From Campylobacter jejuni (GTDB lineage Bacteria > Campylobacterota > Campylobacteria > Campylobacterales > Campylobacteraceae), in assembly GCF_001457695.1 (NCBI RefSeq), contig NZ_LN831025.1, positions 62,001 through 126,000 on the forward strand: DNA of 64,000 nucleotides, in the 5' to 3' direction. Positions 36,389 to 47,975 of this stretch are shown in pieces. The position numbers and the translations under genes are program-made. A model generated the notes under the pieces. The model searched no databases and had not been told where the DNA came from. It was given only the letters and a program-made list of their open reading frames with translations. How positions within the stretch are numbered: position 1 is the stretch's first letter; each line of letters opens with the position of its first letter.

Positions 36389-37750
36389 ATGAAGATAAAA
36401 GTTGGGTTGATTTTTTCAGGTATTGTTTGCCTTTTTTTAACAGCTTGTGTTAATCAGGTTAAACAAAATACAACATTTGAAAATGCTTTAACACAAAAAT
36501 ATTGTGGTGATGATTTTTTCAATCAAAATTTAGAAAAAATTAAAAAAAATGATGATGTCATTTATACAGGATTAAATGCAGGTTTGATTGCTAGAAATTG
36601 TGGTGATTTTAACAAAAGTAATGTATTTTTTGATGCTGCGGAAGAATCTTATAAATATGATGTGGATTTAGAAAATGTAGGCTCTAAAGCAACTAAATTT
36701 GTTGGTACAACCTTGCTTAATGATACTATAGTAGATTATGATGGTTCTTTATATGAAAGAATTATGGTTAATATATATAAAGCTCTAAACTATATGGAAG
36801 AAGATGATTATGAAAATGCAAGAGTTGAGTTTAATCGTGCTTTAATGCGTCAAGATAAGGCAAAAGAATATTTTGCTAAAGAAATTGAAAAAAATCGTGC
36901 TGATTTAGATAAGGCAAAAGAAGATAAAAATTATGATAAAAATATGAATGAAAATTCAAAAGTTATAGAAGAGCAATATGACAACTTATTTAAAGAATTT
37001 GATACAACAAAAAATTTCATAAATCCTTATGCGACTTATCTTGCTTCAATATTTTTCTTTATGGATAAAGATTATAGAAAAGCTGCAGATTTATTTAGAG
37101 AAGTAGCTATTATTTATCCAAAAAATAAAACTATCAAAAAAGAGGCTAAAATTTTTAAAGAATATGCCACAAAAATAAAAGTCAAAAAAGCTAAAAAATA
37201 TGTTTTTGTAGTTTATGAAAATGGATTTGGTGTAGTTAAGGATGAATTTGCTTTAACCTTACCTTTTATAGTGGATAAAAAAATTATTAGCACAAATATT
37301 GCTTTACAAACCTTGAAAAAAAGGGAAGCTTCTTTTGTAAATTTAAATATAAATGGTCAAAATACAAATGATTTTGTAGATTTAGACAATATTGTCGCTA
37401 CTGAATTTAAAATAAATATGCCTGCAATGATTGCTAAAGCCTTAGCTCAAACTATAATTAAAACCACTTTAAATGTAGCTGTTGCAAATAATGACTCTAC
37501 AGGTGGATGGCTAAGTCTTGCAACAGCAGTAGCAACTGCTGCAACCAATAAAGCTGATGTGCGTTCTTGGAGAGGTTTACCAAAAAGTATTGCCATAGCA
37601 ACAATAGAAAACGACGGAAATTTAGAAATCAAAGATCCACAAGGTAATATTTTGTTTCAAAAATCATTGGATAAAAATAAAAATGCTCTTGTGATAGTGC
37701 GTTCTTTTGCTCCGTATTTACCCGCAAGTGTTGCTATCATGGAAAAATAA
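36389..37750 (+). CDS. COG3014-like lipoprotein
   Basis: A 453-residue lipoprotein with signal MKIKVGLIFSGIVCLFLTAC (lipobox LTAC). The middle part carries TPR-like helices, with family-like segments such as MEEDDYENARVEFNRALMRQ, NPYATYLASIFFFMDKDYRKA, and a C-terminal domain with SWRGLPKSIAIATIENDG. These resemble COG3014 lipoproteins that are often beside ycfL and lpoB genes; the order here agrees. It heads a five-gene run to 41407. The role is unknown; an outer-membrane scaffold or regulator of the neighbours is possible. Confidence 0.78.
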   Translation: MKIKVGLIFSGIVCLFLTACVNQVKQNTTFENALTQKYCGDDFFNQNLEKIKKNDDVIYTGLNAGLIARNCGDFNKSNVFFDAAEESYKYDVDLENVGSKATKFVGTTLLNDTIVDYDGSLYERIMVNIYKALNYMEEDDYENARVEFNRALMRQDKAKEYFAKEIEKNRADLDKAKEDKNYDKNMNENSKVIEEQYDNLFKEFDTTKNFINPYATYLASIFFFMDKDYRKAADLFREVAIIYPKNKTIKKEAKIFKEYATKIKVKKAKKYVFVVYENGFGVVKDEFALTLPFIVDKKIISTNIALQTLKKREASFVNLNINGQNTNDFVDLDNIVATEFKINMPAMIAKALAQTIIKTTLNVAVANNDSTGGWLSLATAVATAATNKADVRSWRGLPKSIAIATIENDGNLEIKDPQGNILFQKSLDKNKNALVIVRSFAPYLPASVAIMEK

Positions 37751-37759
37751 GGCTAAAAG

Positions 37760-38128
37760 ATGAAAAAAATTATTTTATTTATTTTAATGTTTTTACTTAG
37801 TGCTTGTGCACCAAGTTATCAAATAAATTCAAATCAAAATACTGTAATTTTAGGTTTAAATTTACCAAAAAGTTTAGTAAAACAATTTCAAAAGCGTATA
37901 AATAGCAATGGTTATTTAGAATTTGAAGTGATTTTACGCAGTACTTTTGCTAAAGATTTAATTTATAAAGTGGATTGGTTAGATAAAGATGGTTTTGTGC
38001 TAAGAGATGTTTTAAATGAGGACTATCAAGCTCTTAGAATTCCAGCAGGACAAGAGGTGATTCTTCGTAAACTTGCATCTGATATAAGAGCGAAGGATTT
38101 TAGATTAGAAATTAAAGCAAAAAATTAA
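37760..38128 (+). CDS. YcfL-like (DUF1425) lipoprotein
   Basis: A 122-residue small lipoprotein (MKKIILFILMFLLSACAPSY, lipobox LSAC). The mature part shows beta-rich sequence with YLEFEVILRSTFAKDLIYKV and WLDKDGFVLRD, in keeping with the YcfL family. In E. coli ycfL lies next to lpoB, the same as here. It starts nine bases after the COG3014-like gene. Function unknown. Confidence 0.72.
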   Translation: MKKIILFILMFLLSACAPSYQINSNQNTVILGLNLPKSLVKQFQKRINSNGYLEFEVILRSTFAKDLIYKVDWLDKDGFVLRDVLNEDYQALRIPAGQEVILRKLASDIRAKDFRLEIKAKN

Positions 38129-38151
38129 TCTCATTTTAGGAAGGATAAATC

Positions 38152-38775
38152 ATGAAAAAAACAAAAATTTTAGGAACAGCTCTTATTGGAGCTTTGCTTT
38201 TTAGTGGTTGTGCGCAAACAGCTTATACAGATGGAAAGGCAAGTCAGGTGAAAAAAGGCGATGCTTTAACTTTGGGTCTTGATAGACAAGATTTTGAAAG
38301 TGCAGCTGAAACTATGATAAATAGTATGTTAAGCGATCCTGCTTTTGCAAATATTAAACCAGGTACAAGAAAGGTTATTGCTATTGGTAGGGTTGTGAAT
38401 GATACCCCGCAAAGAATCGATACTGAAAAACTCACCGCAAAAATCACTTCTGCATTAAGAAAATCAGGTAAATTTGTTCTAACTTCAGCAGTTGCTGCAG
38501 GCGGAGCACTTGATAGCATGAGTGAAGATGTAAGAGAATTAAGAGATAATGATGAGTTTAATCAAAAAACCATAGCAAAAAAAGGGACATTGGTATCGCC
38601 TGATTTTTCTCTTGCGGGTAAAATTAGACAAGATAATGTAAAACTTAGCAATGGTAAAACTCAAGTAGAATACTTTTTCTTACTAAGACTTACTGATTTA
38701 ACATCAGGTTTAGTTTATTGGGAAGATGAACAAACTATTGATAAAACCGGTTCTAGTAAATCAGTTACTTGGTAA
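38152..38775 (+). CDS. LpoB-like lipoprotein (putative PBP activator)
   Basis: A 207-residue lipoprotein (signal ILGTALIGALLFSGC, lipobox FSGC) with the LpoB core, including RQDFESAAETMINSMLSD and the RKVIAIGRVVNDTPQRIDT and TSALRKSGKFVLT segments. In E. coli LpoB activates the peptidoglycan synthase PBP1b through contact across the periplasm; whether an epsilonproteobacterial homologue does so is not shown. It is followed by a terminator at 38807-38835, although genes 38858-41407 continue the theme. Confidence 0.8.
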   Translation: MKKTKILGTALIGALLFSGCAQTAYTDGKASQVKKGDALTLGLDRQDFESAAETMINSMLSDPAFANIKPGTRKVIAIGRVVNDTPQRIDTEKLTAKITSALRKSGKFVLTSAVAAGGALDSMSEDVRELRDNDEFNQKTIAKKGTLVSPDFSLAGKIRQDNVKLSNGKTQVEYFFLLRLTDLTSGLVYWEDEQTIDKTGSSKSVTW

Positions 38776-38806
38776 AATAAAAATTAATTTATGAATAAAA
38801 TTTTTT

Positions 38807-38835
38807 AGCTCAAGTGTTTAGCTTGGGCTTTTTTT
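38807..38835 (+). terminator. Terminator after the LpoB-like gene
   Basis: An 8-bp stem AGCTCAAG/CTTGGGCT (with one G-U pair) and a 7-base loop, followed by seven T. A canonical intrinsic terminator. Confidence 0.82.
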
Positions 38836-38857
38836 ATGATTTTTAAAAGGATACGAA

Positions 38858-40195
38858 ATGAAAAAAATATTATTTATCGGCTCTTTAGTTATGGCAAGTT
38901 TACTTTATGCACAAGGTTCCCAGCCTGTAGAAATTACACAACAAGATATAAATACTCAAAATGAAATGTCTGACGCAAGTACTAAGGATATTACCCCAAA
39001 ATCAATTGAAGGTTTTTTTGAAGAATTTGCGGATAATTTCGGTATAGAATATGGTATAACCAAAGATGGAAAAACTTTTTATACAGGAAAAAGTACTGTT
39101 GCTGTAAATGATACTGATCCACAATTTGCACAAGCTTTACAAAATGCTTATCAAAAAGCAATGTTAAATTTGCAAAGCGAATTTATAAGAGATGCTTTTG
39201 GAAGAATTGCTACAAGCAGGATTCAAAATTATGAAGCAGATAATTCTACGAATGCTAAGGAATTTGATGAATTGCCAAAAGGTGATAAGGTTGATCAAAT
39301 TTTAAATAAACTTACACAATTAGCTGGTGCTCAGCTTGATAAGGCATTAAAAGATTTAGGTATAGATACAAATTCTTTAAGCGAAGACAGAAAAAAGACT
39401 TTATTAAAGCAAGAATTTCTTAATAAAACTATGACAAATGCCATAGGTTCTATGAGTGGACTTGTTCCTGTGCAAACTATAGTTACACAAAGAAGAGGTG
39501 AGTATGATGTAGGTGTTATTGCTGTTATTTCCAATAAAACTCGCCAATTAGCAAAAGATATGGCACTAGCAAGACAGAGTGCTATTAAGGGTAAAGGCAA
39601 GGCAATAAGTGAGTATCTGCCAAAAGATACAAAAGGCTTTTTAAATGAATATGGAATTCGCTTAGTTTATGATGAAAATGGTGCACCTATTATTTTAAGT
39701 TATGGAAACTGGGGTTATGTAGCAGATCCTAGCAATGCTAAAAAAACAAATATTTTAGAAGATAGAGCCAAAGAAACAGCACTTACTATGGCTGATGCTG
39801 CTATTATAGAGTTTATTAATACAAATTTAAGTCTTAAAGATGAAAGAACAACTGGTGATACTTACGAGGAAATCATCAAACAAAGTATTAATGTTAATGA
39901 TAGTTCCACTCAAGAACAAACTCAAAACATAACAAATATTATTGACAAAGTAAATAGTAAAATAAAAGCAAGCGCAAGCGGTAAAATTCGTGGTATTCGT
40001 ACTCTTAAAAAATGGAGCTATACAAGTGAAAATGGTATTGAACATGTAGGAGCTGTGAGATTTTATTCTTATGAAAATTTAGCTAACACAAATGAGGCTT
40101 TAAATTCAAAGTCAAATGCAACAAAAAATGAAGCTAAAAAATCTTCTAGCATACAAAGAAGCTCTAATGTTGTAAATAGCATGGATGATTTTTAA
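38858..40195 (+). CDS. Exported hypothetical protein of the LpoB-like cluster
   Basis: A 445-residue protein with a cleavable signal peptide (KKILFIGSLVMASLLYAQG). Helix-rich stretches include PQFAQALQNAYQKAMLNLQS and a central domain RRGEYDVGVIAVISNKTRQLAKDMALARQ. The C-terminus is Asn/Ser-rich and low complexity. I recognise no named family. It starts 23 bases after a terminator and ends 10 bases before the CsgG-like gene, so they are likely cotranscribed. Periplasmic location predicted. Confidence 0.75.
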   Translation: MKKILFIGSLVMASLLYAQGSQPVEITQQDINTQNEMSDASTKDITPKSIEGFFEEFADNFGIEYGITKDGKTFYTGKSTVAVNDTDPQFAQALQNAYQKAMLNLQSEFIRDAFGRIATSRIQNYEADNSTNAKEFDELPKGDKVDQILNKLTQLAGAQLDKALKDLGIDTNSLSEDRKKTLLKQEFLNKTMTNAIGSMSGLVPVQTIVTQRRGEYDVGVIAVISNKTRQLAKDMALARQSAIKGKGKAISEYLPKDTKGFLNEYGIRLVYDENGAPIILSYGNWGYVADPSNAKKTNILEDRAKETALTMADAAIIEFINTNLSLKDERTTGDTYEEIIKQSINVNDSSTQEQTQNITNIIDKVNSKIKASASGKIRGIRTLKKWSYTSENGIEHVGAVRFYSYENLANTNEALNSKSNATKNEAKKSSSIQRSSNVVNSMDDF

Positions 40196-40204
40196 AGGTA
40201 AAAG

Positions 40205-41407
40205 ATGAAAATAATTAAAATTCTTTTTTTAGGCTTATTTTTAAGCCTAAGTCTTAATGCTAAAGTTATAACCACAACTTCAACAAAATCAAGCACAGGT
40301 GAAGGCACAGGCTTGACTAGGGAAGATGCGATAAACAATGCCATTATAGAGGCTATAGGAAAAATGAGCGGAGTAAGCATCAATTCTCTTAAGAAATCTA
40401 ACACTAGCGTTTCAACTGATAATTCAGGTTCAAACATACAAGATAATTACAGCGAGCAAATTTCAAAAGCCACCAAAGGTAGAGCCGATACTTATGAAAT
40501 CAATAGTGTTGAACAAGATACAAATGGTAAATATACAGCCAATGTAACGATTTTTAAAACCACAACAACAAAAAAGTATCAAGCTCCAGGTTTAAGTGCA
40601 GATAATAGAAGAAGTATTACTGTTTTTGATTCTACTCCAGATGCTGCAAAAAGAGGCATAGGCTCAGCTTTACAACAAAAAATCATTTCTGATTTATTGC
40701 AAAGTCGTAAATTTAATGTTTTAGACCGTGATTCTAGTGGCTATTATGAAATGGAAAAAGCTTTAATCAAAAGTGGTGACGCAGCTAGTGATGAAGTTTA
40801 TAAACTTAAAAATGTGTTAGCAACTGATTATATTTTATTGTTTTCTATTTCAGGACTTGAAGGTAAACAAAAAACAAGCAATTTAACAGGAAAAAGCAAA
40901 ACTGAAATTGAAGTTATCGTAGATTATCGTGTGCTTTTATTTGCTACAAGACAAATTAAATTTTCTAATACTTTAAGTATGAAAGTCAATCTTAAAGACA
41001 ATAGTCTTAGTGCCAATGAAGCTGCACTCAAACAAATTGCAAATCGTATTGCAGGAGATATTTTAAATGCAATTTATCCTTTGAAAGTTGCAAGCGTTGA
41101 AAACAATGAAGTAGTATTTTCTCAAAGCTTAAATCAAGGTGATGTTTATGAATGTTTTGCTCTTGGGAAGGTTATAAAAGATACTTATACAAAAGAAAAT
41201 ACAGGAAGAGTAGAAAGCAAAACAGGAAGTATTGAAATCACTCGCACAAGCCCTAAACTTTCTTATGCAAAAATCACAGAAGGTAGTGTAAAAGTAGGCG
41301 ATATTTGTAGACCTTTAATCGGTAGCAATAGTGGAAATGGCTACACTATAGGTCGTGATGCAAATTATCAAACCCAAGAAGGTGGCGGAGTAAATCTAGG
41401 CTTTTAA
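40205..41407 (+). CDS. CsgG/LpoB-fold exported protein
   Basis: A 400-residue protein with signal KIIKILFLGLFLSLSLNA but no lipobox Cys. A first domain (TSTKSSTGEGTGLTREDAINNAIIEAI) resembles the small repeated domain of FlgT-like proteins. A second has a CsgG-like core (VFDSTPDAAKRGIGSALQQKIISDLLQSRKFNVLDRD, then a YILLFSISGLEG strand). A final domain is beta-rich. CsgG-family proteins form outer-membrane oligomers or bind them; here a periplasmic scaffold role is only inferred. It ends before a long hairpin at 41411-41440. Confidence 0.76.
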   Translation: MKIIKILFLGLFLSLSLNAKVITTTSTKSSTGEGTGLTREDAINNAIIEAIGKMSGVSINSLKKSNTSVSTDNSGSNIQDNYSEQISKATKGRADTYEINSVEQDTNGKYTANVTIFKTTTTKKYQAPGLSADNRRSITVFDSTPDAAKRGIGSALQQKIISDLLQSRKFNVLDRDSSGYYEMEKALIKSGDAASDEVYKLKNVLATDYILLFSISGLEGKQKTSNLTGKSKTEIEVIVDYRVLLFATRQIKFSNTLSMKVNLKDNSLSANEAALKQIANRIAGDILNAIYPLKVASVENNEVVFSQSLNQGDVYECFALGKVIKDTYTKENTGRVESKTGSIEITRTSPKLSYAKITEGSVKVGDICRPLIGSNSGNGYTIGRDANYQTQEGGGVNLGF

Positions 41408-41410
41408 ATT

Positions 41411-41440
41411 TTTAGAGTTTGATTTTTCTCAAACTCTAAA
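41411..41440 (+). terminator. Hairpin after the CsgG-like gene
   Basis: A perfect 12-bp stem (41411-41422 with 41429-41440) and a 6-base loop right after the stop. The downstream T-tract is interrupted by C, so termination may be moderate. Confidence 0.65.
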
Positions 41441-41479
41441 TCCTTTCTTAAATTCATCAAAAATTAAAGAAAAATTTTG

Positions 41480-41485
41480 TAAAAT
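41480..41485 (+). promoter_or_regulatory. -10 box for rplU-rpmA
   Basis: TAAAAT (in GTAAAATC), 80 bases before the rplU ATG. The distance leaves a leader of about 75 bases. Confidence 0.4.
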
Positions 41486-41504
41486 CGAAATTTTATTAAA
41501 CCAC

Positions 41505-41537
41505 TAAAGCTTTTAAATCCGTTATTGCGGTGCTTTA
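41505..41537 (+). promoter_or_regulatory. Structured leader upstream of rplU
   Basis: TAAAGC at 41505-41510 can pair with GCTTTA at 41532-41537, and CCG at 41519-41521 with CGG at 41528-41530, giving a stem with an internal loop about 30 bases before the L21 start. Ribosomal-protein leaders often bind their own product; I cannot assign it to a known leader class. Confidence 0.35.
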
Positions 41538-41565
41538 TGGTACTACCAATTTATAAGGAAAAGCA

Positions 41566-41874
41566 ATGTATGCTATTATCAAACACAGCGGAAAGCAATA
41601 CAAAGTAAGTGTTGGCGATGAGCTAAAACTAGATCACTTTGAAGCTGAAAGCAAAGCAAGTATTGAAGTAAGCGAAGTTCTTGCTATCAATGATAAAGAA
41701 TTAAAGGTAGGTGCGCCTTTCGTAGCAGGTGCAAAAGTTGTTTTGGAAGTGATCAATCACGGAAAAGATAAAAAAGTTGTGATTTACAAAAAAAGACGCA
41801 GAAAAGATTCTAAACTCAAACGCGGTTTCAGAAGACAATTTACTCGCGTTGTAGTAAAAGATATCAAAGCTTAA
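41566..41874 (+). CDS. rplU: 50S ribosomal protein L21
   Basis: The 102-residue protein begins [20 protein letters not shown], the L21 N-terminal signature. It ends with [21 protein letters not shown], the conserved basic tail. It binds 23S rRNA in the large subunit. AAGGA lies eight bases before the ATG. It is followed 10 bases later by rpmA, the universal L21-L27 pair. Confidence 0.98.
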   Translation: MYAIIKHSGKQYKVSVGDELKLDHFEAESKASIEVSEVLAINDKELKVGAPFVAGAKVVLEVINHGKDKKVVIYKKRRRKDSKLKRGFRRQFTRVVVKDIKA

Positions 41875-41884
41875 GGAGTAAAGA

Positions 41885-42139
41885 ATGGCACACAAGAAAG
41901 GTCAAGGTTCAACTCAAAATAACCGCGATTCTATAGGTCGTCGTTTAGGTGTTAAAAAATTTGGTGGCGAGTTTGTTAGAGCTGGAAATATCATCATCCG
42001 CCAAAGAGGAACTGCAACTCATGCAGGTAACAATGTAGGTATGGGAAAAGATCATACTATCTTTGCTTTGATTGATGGTTTTGTAAAATTCGAAAGAAAA
42101 GATAAAGATAGAAAAAAAGTTTCTGTATATCCTGCATAA
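41885..42139 (+). CDS. rpmA: 50S ribosomal protein L27
   Basis: The 84-residue protein has [37 protein letters not shown] and [18 protein letters not shown], all L27 signatures. The N-terminus reaches the peptidyl-transferase centre. No long Firmicute-type N-terminal extension is present, so no protease processing is expected. A terminator follows at 42146-42166. Confidence 0.98.
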   Translation: MAHKKGQGSTQNNRDSIGRRLGVKKFGGEFVRAGNIIIRQRGTATHAGNNVGMGKDHTIFALIDGFVKFERKDKDRKKVSVYPA

Positions 42140-42145
42140 GTTTTT

Positions 42146-42166
42146 AGGACGCTTTTTTAGCGTCTT
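42146..42166 (+). terminator. Terminator after rpmA
   Basis: An 8-bp stem AGGACGCT/AGCGTCTT (one G-U pair) with a T5 loop. No long U-tract follows, so read-through to obg is possible. Confidence 0.6.
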
Positions 42167-42246
42167 GAAAACTTTAAATTTATAAATTTAACTTCTTTTA
42201 TTTACTCAAATTTAGCTTTATAAATTTAAAGTCAAAGGCAATTTAA

Positions 42247-43284
42247 ATGTTTATTGATAGTGTTAAAATTACTTTAGCTTCAGGCGATGGTGGCAAAGGT
42301 GCTGTAAGTTTTCGCCGTGAAAAACATGTTCCACTTGGTGGCCCTGATGGAGGAGATGGTGGAAATGGTGGCGATATTATTTTCGTATGTGATAATAATA
42401 CTCACACTCTTGTAAATTTCAAAGGCAAAAGAGAATTACGTGCGCAAAATGGTGCTGGTGGAATGGGACGCAATAAAAATGGCAAAAAGGGTGAAAATTT
42501 AGAACTTATAGTGCCCGAAGGAACACAAGTTATCGATGCACAAACTAATGAAATTTTACTCGATCTTACCAAAGAAGGACAAAGAGAGCTTTTTTTAAAA
42601 GGTGGAAAAGGTGGACTTGGCAACACTCATTTTAAACACGCCACTAATCAACGCCCCGATTACGCACAACCTGGTATAAAAGGAGAAAGTCGTTTAGTCA
42701 GACTCGAGCTTAAACTTATTGCCGATGTAGGGCTTGTAGGCTTTCCAAATGTAGGAAAATCTACTCTTATAAGTGTTGTTTCAAATGCAAAACCTGAAAT
42801 TGCAAATTATGAATTTACCACCCTTACTCCAAAACTTGGACTCGTAGATGTAGATGAGTATAATTCTTTTGTAATGGCTGATATTCCAGGGATTATCGAA
42901 GGAGCAAGTGGGGGTAAAGGCTTAGGACTTGCCTTTTTAAAGCACATAGAAAGAACGAGCTTTTTACTTTTCGTGCTAGATCCTATGAGAGAAATGCCTT
43001 TAAAAGAACAATTTATAGTACTAAGAAAAGAACTTGAAAAATTTTCCAATGAACTTTTTGGGCGTAAATTTGGCATCATGATTTCAAAAAGTGATAGTGT
43101 TAATTTAGGAGAAGAATTTGCCGAGCAAATTGCTTTAAACATTAATGAGTTAGAAAATTATCTCAAAGAAATAAATAATCCGCAAAGCTTTTTAATCAAA
43201 GTTTCAAGCCTTGAAAAAACAGGACTTAAAGAACTTAAATTTATGCTTTTAGAAGAAATTAAAACTTTAAGAAATAACAAATAA
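42247..43284 (+). CDS. obg: GTPase Obg (CgtA)
   Basis: A 345-residue essential GTPase of ribosome assembly. The N-terminal glycine-rich Obg fold ([21 protein letters not shown]) is followed by the G domain: GFPNVGKST (G1), FTTLTPKLG (switch I), [10 protein letters not shown] (G3) and SKSD (G4). It lacks the C-terminal OCT domain and is of normal length for the family in epsilonproteobacteria. It is followed by a hairpin at 43300-43343 and proB. Confidence 0.96.
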   Translation: MFIDSVKITLASGDGGKGAVSFRREKHVPLGGPDGGDGGNGGDIIFVCDNNTHTLVNFKGKRELRAQNGAGGMGRNKNGKKGENLELIVPEGTQVIDAQTNEILLDLTKEGQRELFLKGGKGGLGNTHFKHATNQRPDYAQPGIKGESRLVRLELKLIADVGLVGFPNVGKSTLISVVSNAKPEIANYEFTTLTPKLGLVDVDEYNSFVMADIPGIIEGASGGKGLGLAFLKHIERTSFLLFVLDPMREMPLKEQFIVLRKELEKFSNELFGRKFGIMISKSDSVNLGEEFAEQIALNINELENYLKEINNPQSFLIKVSSLEKTGLKELKFMLLEEIKTLRNNK

Positions 43285-43299
43285 AAATTTTAACAATCT

Positions 43300-45976
<2,677 letters not shown>

Positions 45977-46441
45977 ATTAAATTCCTTTAAAATTCCATA
46001 ATTTCTATATTTAAAACCTTATAAATTTTTAAAGATGCTCTAAATTAAAATGGATATTTTTGTATCTTACTTCTCATCAGCAATTAAGGTGTAGGGTTTA
46101 TAGCCAATGTATATAATTGAATTAAAGATAGATAATGTTTAAAAAAGTTAAATACGAATAATGAAAAGAGAAATTTATATTAGAAAAATTTAGAGTTTTA
46201 AAATATTTCAAGTAAGGCCAATATTTAGAGTATCAAAAGCTATATATTGTAAATTATTTTTTTAAAATATCTGCGATGTAATATAAAATAAGTGGTACAA
46301 ATGATAGAAATATATGAAAGGTTTCTTGAAATTCTAAGCCAAAATAACATTATAAATATTTTTTTGGATTGGATTTGATAATAAAGCTTTAAATTCAAAT
46401 TTGTTATAATTAAGGCTTTTAATTTCACACAAAGCGAAAAA
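45977..46441 (+). other. Gene-free AT-rich spacer, possibly with remnants
   Basis: This 465-bp stretch has no credible ORF. A short readable piece near 46050-46135 (VSYFSSAI, then after a break MYIIELKID) resembles the ElK part of AAA-ATPase-like PD-(D/E)XK proteins, but the match is too short to be sure. The fmt promoter (TATAAT at 46405-46410) lies at the end. It most likely belongs to the same decayed insertion as the DUF4365 gene. Confidence 0.4.
46405..46410 (+). promoter_or_regulatory. -10 box for fmt-birA-parA-parB
   Basis: A perfect TATAAT 32 bases before the fmt ATG at 46442. Confidence 0.55.
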
Positions 46442-47359
46442 ATGAAAAAAATTATTTTTATGGGTACTCCATCTTACGCAACTTGTATTTTAAAAGCACT
46501 AGTAGAAAATGAAAATTTTAAACTCGTAGCACTTTTTACCCAGCCTGATAAAGCCGTAGGTAGAAAGCAAATTTTAACTCCAAGTGATACTAAGGCTTTT
46601 TTAAGTCAAAATTATCCTAGTATTCCTATTTTTACTCCAAGTTCTTTAAAAGATGAAAATATTATAAGAGAGATTAAGGATTTAAATCCTGATTTTATCG
46701 TGGTTGCTGCCTATGGAAAAATTTTACCTAAAGCCATTTTGGATTTAGCACCTTGTGTGAATTTGCATGCTTCTTTACTTCCAAAATACCGTGGTGCCAG
46801 TCCGATCCAAAGTGCGATTTTAAACAAAGATGAAAAAAGTGGAGTTTGCACCATGCTCATGGAAGAAGGGCTTGACACAGGTGCTATACTTGAAAGCTTA
46901 GAATGTGATATAAAAGATAAAAATTCAAGTGAAGTTTTTGAACTTTTAGCAAATTTGGCCGCTAAGCTCATCCTCTCTACTCTTTTAAATTTCGATAAAA
47001 TCACCCCTAAAAAACAAGAGGAAAGTCTAGCAACACTTTGTAGAAAAATCAAAAAAGAAGATGGGCTTATAAATTTGCAAAATGCAAGAGAACTTTATCA
47101 AAAATATCTAGCTTTCACCCCTTGGCCTGGAGTTTTCTTGGAAAATGGACTTAAATTCTTAGAACTTGAACTTGTGGATGAATTAAAACAAAATGCTAAG
47201 ATGGGTGAAATTTTAGAATTAGAAAAAGAAAGTTTTTTGCTTGCTTGCAAACAAGGAGTTTTGCGTATTAAAAAACTTCAAGAAAGTGGAAAAAAAGCTC
47301 TTGATGGCAGGACTTATTTAAATGGAAAAAGGCTTAAAAGTGAAGATAGTTTGTGTTGA
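46442..47359 (+). CDS. fmt: Methionyl-tRNA formyltransferase
   Basis: Fmt formylates the initiator tRNA. The 305-residue enzyme has the formyltransferase fold with FMGTPSYATCIL, LNPDFIVVAAYGKILPK, CVNLHASLLPKYRGASPIQ (the HxSLLPxYRG signature) and MEEGLDTGAIL. The C-terminal domain (TPWPGVFLENGLKFLELELVD) is present. Its end overlaps the start of birA. It follows the decayed insert and uses a promoter at 46405-46410. Confidence 0.97.
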   Translation: MKKIIFMGTPSYATCILKALVENENFKLVALFTQPDKAVGRKQILTPSDTKAFLSQNYPSIPIFTPSSLKDENIIREIKDLNPDFIVVAAYGKILPKAILDLAPCVNLHASLLPKYRGASPIQSAILNKDEKSGVCTMLMEEGLDTGAILESLECDIKDKNSSEVFELLANLAAKLILSTLLNFDKITPKKQEESLATLCRKIKKEDGLINLQNARELYQKYLAFTPWPGVFLENGLKFLELELVDELKQNAKMGEILELEKESFLLACKQGVLRIKKLQESGKKALDGRTYLNGKRLKSEDSLC

Positions 47360-47975
47360 AAGTATAGACTCAACTCATCTTTTTTTATGCGAGCAAATAC
47401 GCAATGGAAAGATTGATGAAAATTTTGCTATTTATGCTTTAGAACAAACAAATGGAGTTGGAAGTAGGGAAAATTCTTGGCAAAGCTCTAAAGGAAATTT
47501 ACATCTTTCTTTTTGTATTAAAGAAGAAGATTTACCAAAAGATTTACCTTTAGCTTCTGTGAGTATTTATTTTGCTTATTTACTTAAAGAAGTTTTACAA
47601 GAAAAAGGTTCTAAAATTTGGCTTAAATGGCCTAACGATCTATATTTAGATGATAAAAAAGCTGGAGGAGTTATAAGTGCTAAAATTTCAAATTTTATCA
47701 TAGGCGGTATGGGTTTAAATCTGAAATTTTCACCCCAAAATACAGCTTTATGCGATATAGAAATTTCGCTTAAAGATTTAGTGAGTGAGTTTTTGCAAAA
47801 AGTAGAAAAAAAAATTTTATGGAAGAATATTTTTAGCAAGTATATGTTAGAATTTGAAAAATCAAGAAAATGTAGCGTCCATCATGAAGGTAAAGTTTTT
47901 TCACTTGAAAATTCTTTTTTGTACGAAGATGGTTCAATTTTACTAGGCGATAAAAGGGTGTATAGTTTAAGATGA
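47322..47975 (+). CDS. birA: Biotin-acetyl-CoA-carboxylase ligase
   Basis: BirA attaches biotin to the biotin carboxyl carrier protein. The protein has 217 residues from ATG 47322; a GTG at 47340 with AAGG upstream is an alternative that would start at VKIVCVESIDSTHLF. It shows GVGSRENSWQSSKGNLHLSF (the GRGR-like nucleotide loop as GVGSRE), KWPNDLYLDDKKAGGVI and a GMGLNLKF segment. No N-terminal DNA-binding domain is present, so it is a mono-functional ligase. It overlaps fmt and parA. Confidence 0.92.
   Translation: MEKGLKVKIVCVESIDSTHLFLCEQIRNGKIDENFAIYALEQTNGVGSRENSWQSSKGNLHLSFCIKEEDLPKDLPLASVSIYFAYLLKEVLQEKGSKIWLKWPNDLYLDDKKAGGVISAKISNFIIGGMGLNLKFSPQNTALCDIEISLKDLVSEFLQKVEKKILWKNIFSKYMLEFEKSRKCSVHHEGKVFSLENSFLYEDGSILLGDKRVYSLR

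Noticed and set aside
46240..46428. Minus-strand ORF before fmt
   Set aside because: AT-rich low-complexity translation with no ribosome-binding site; overlaps the fmt promoter.
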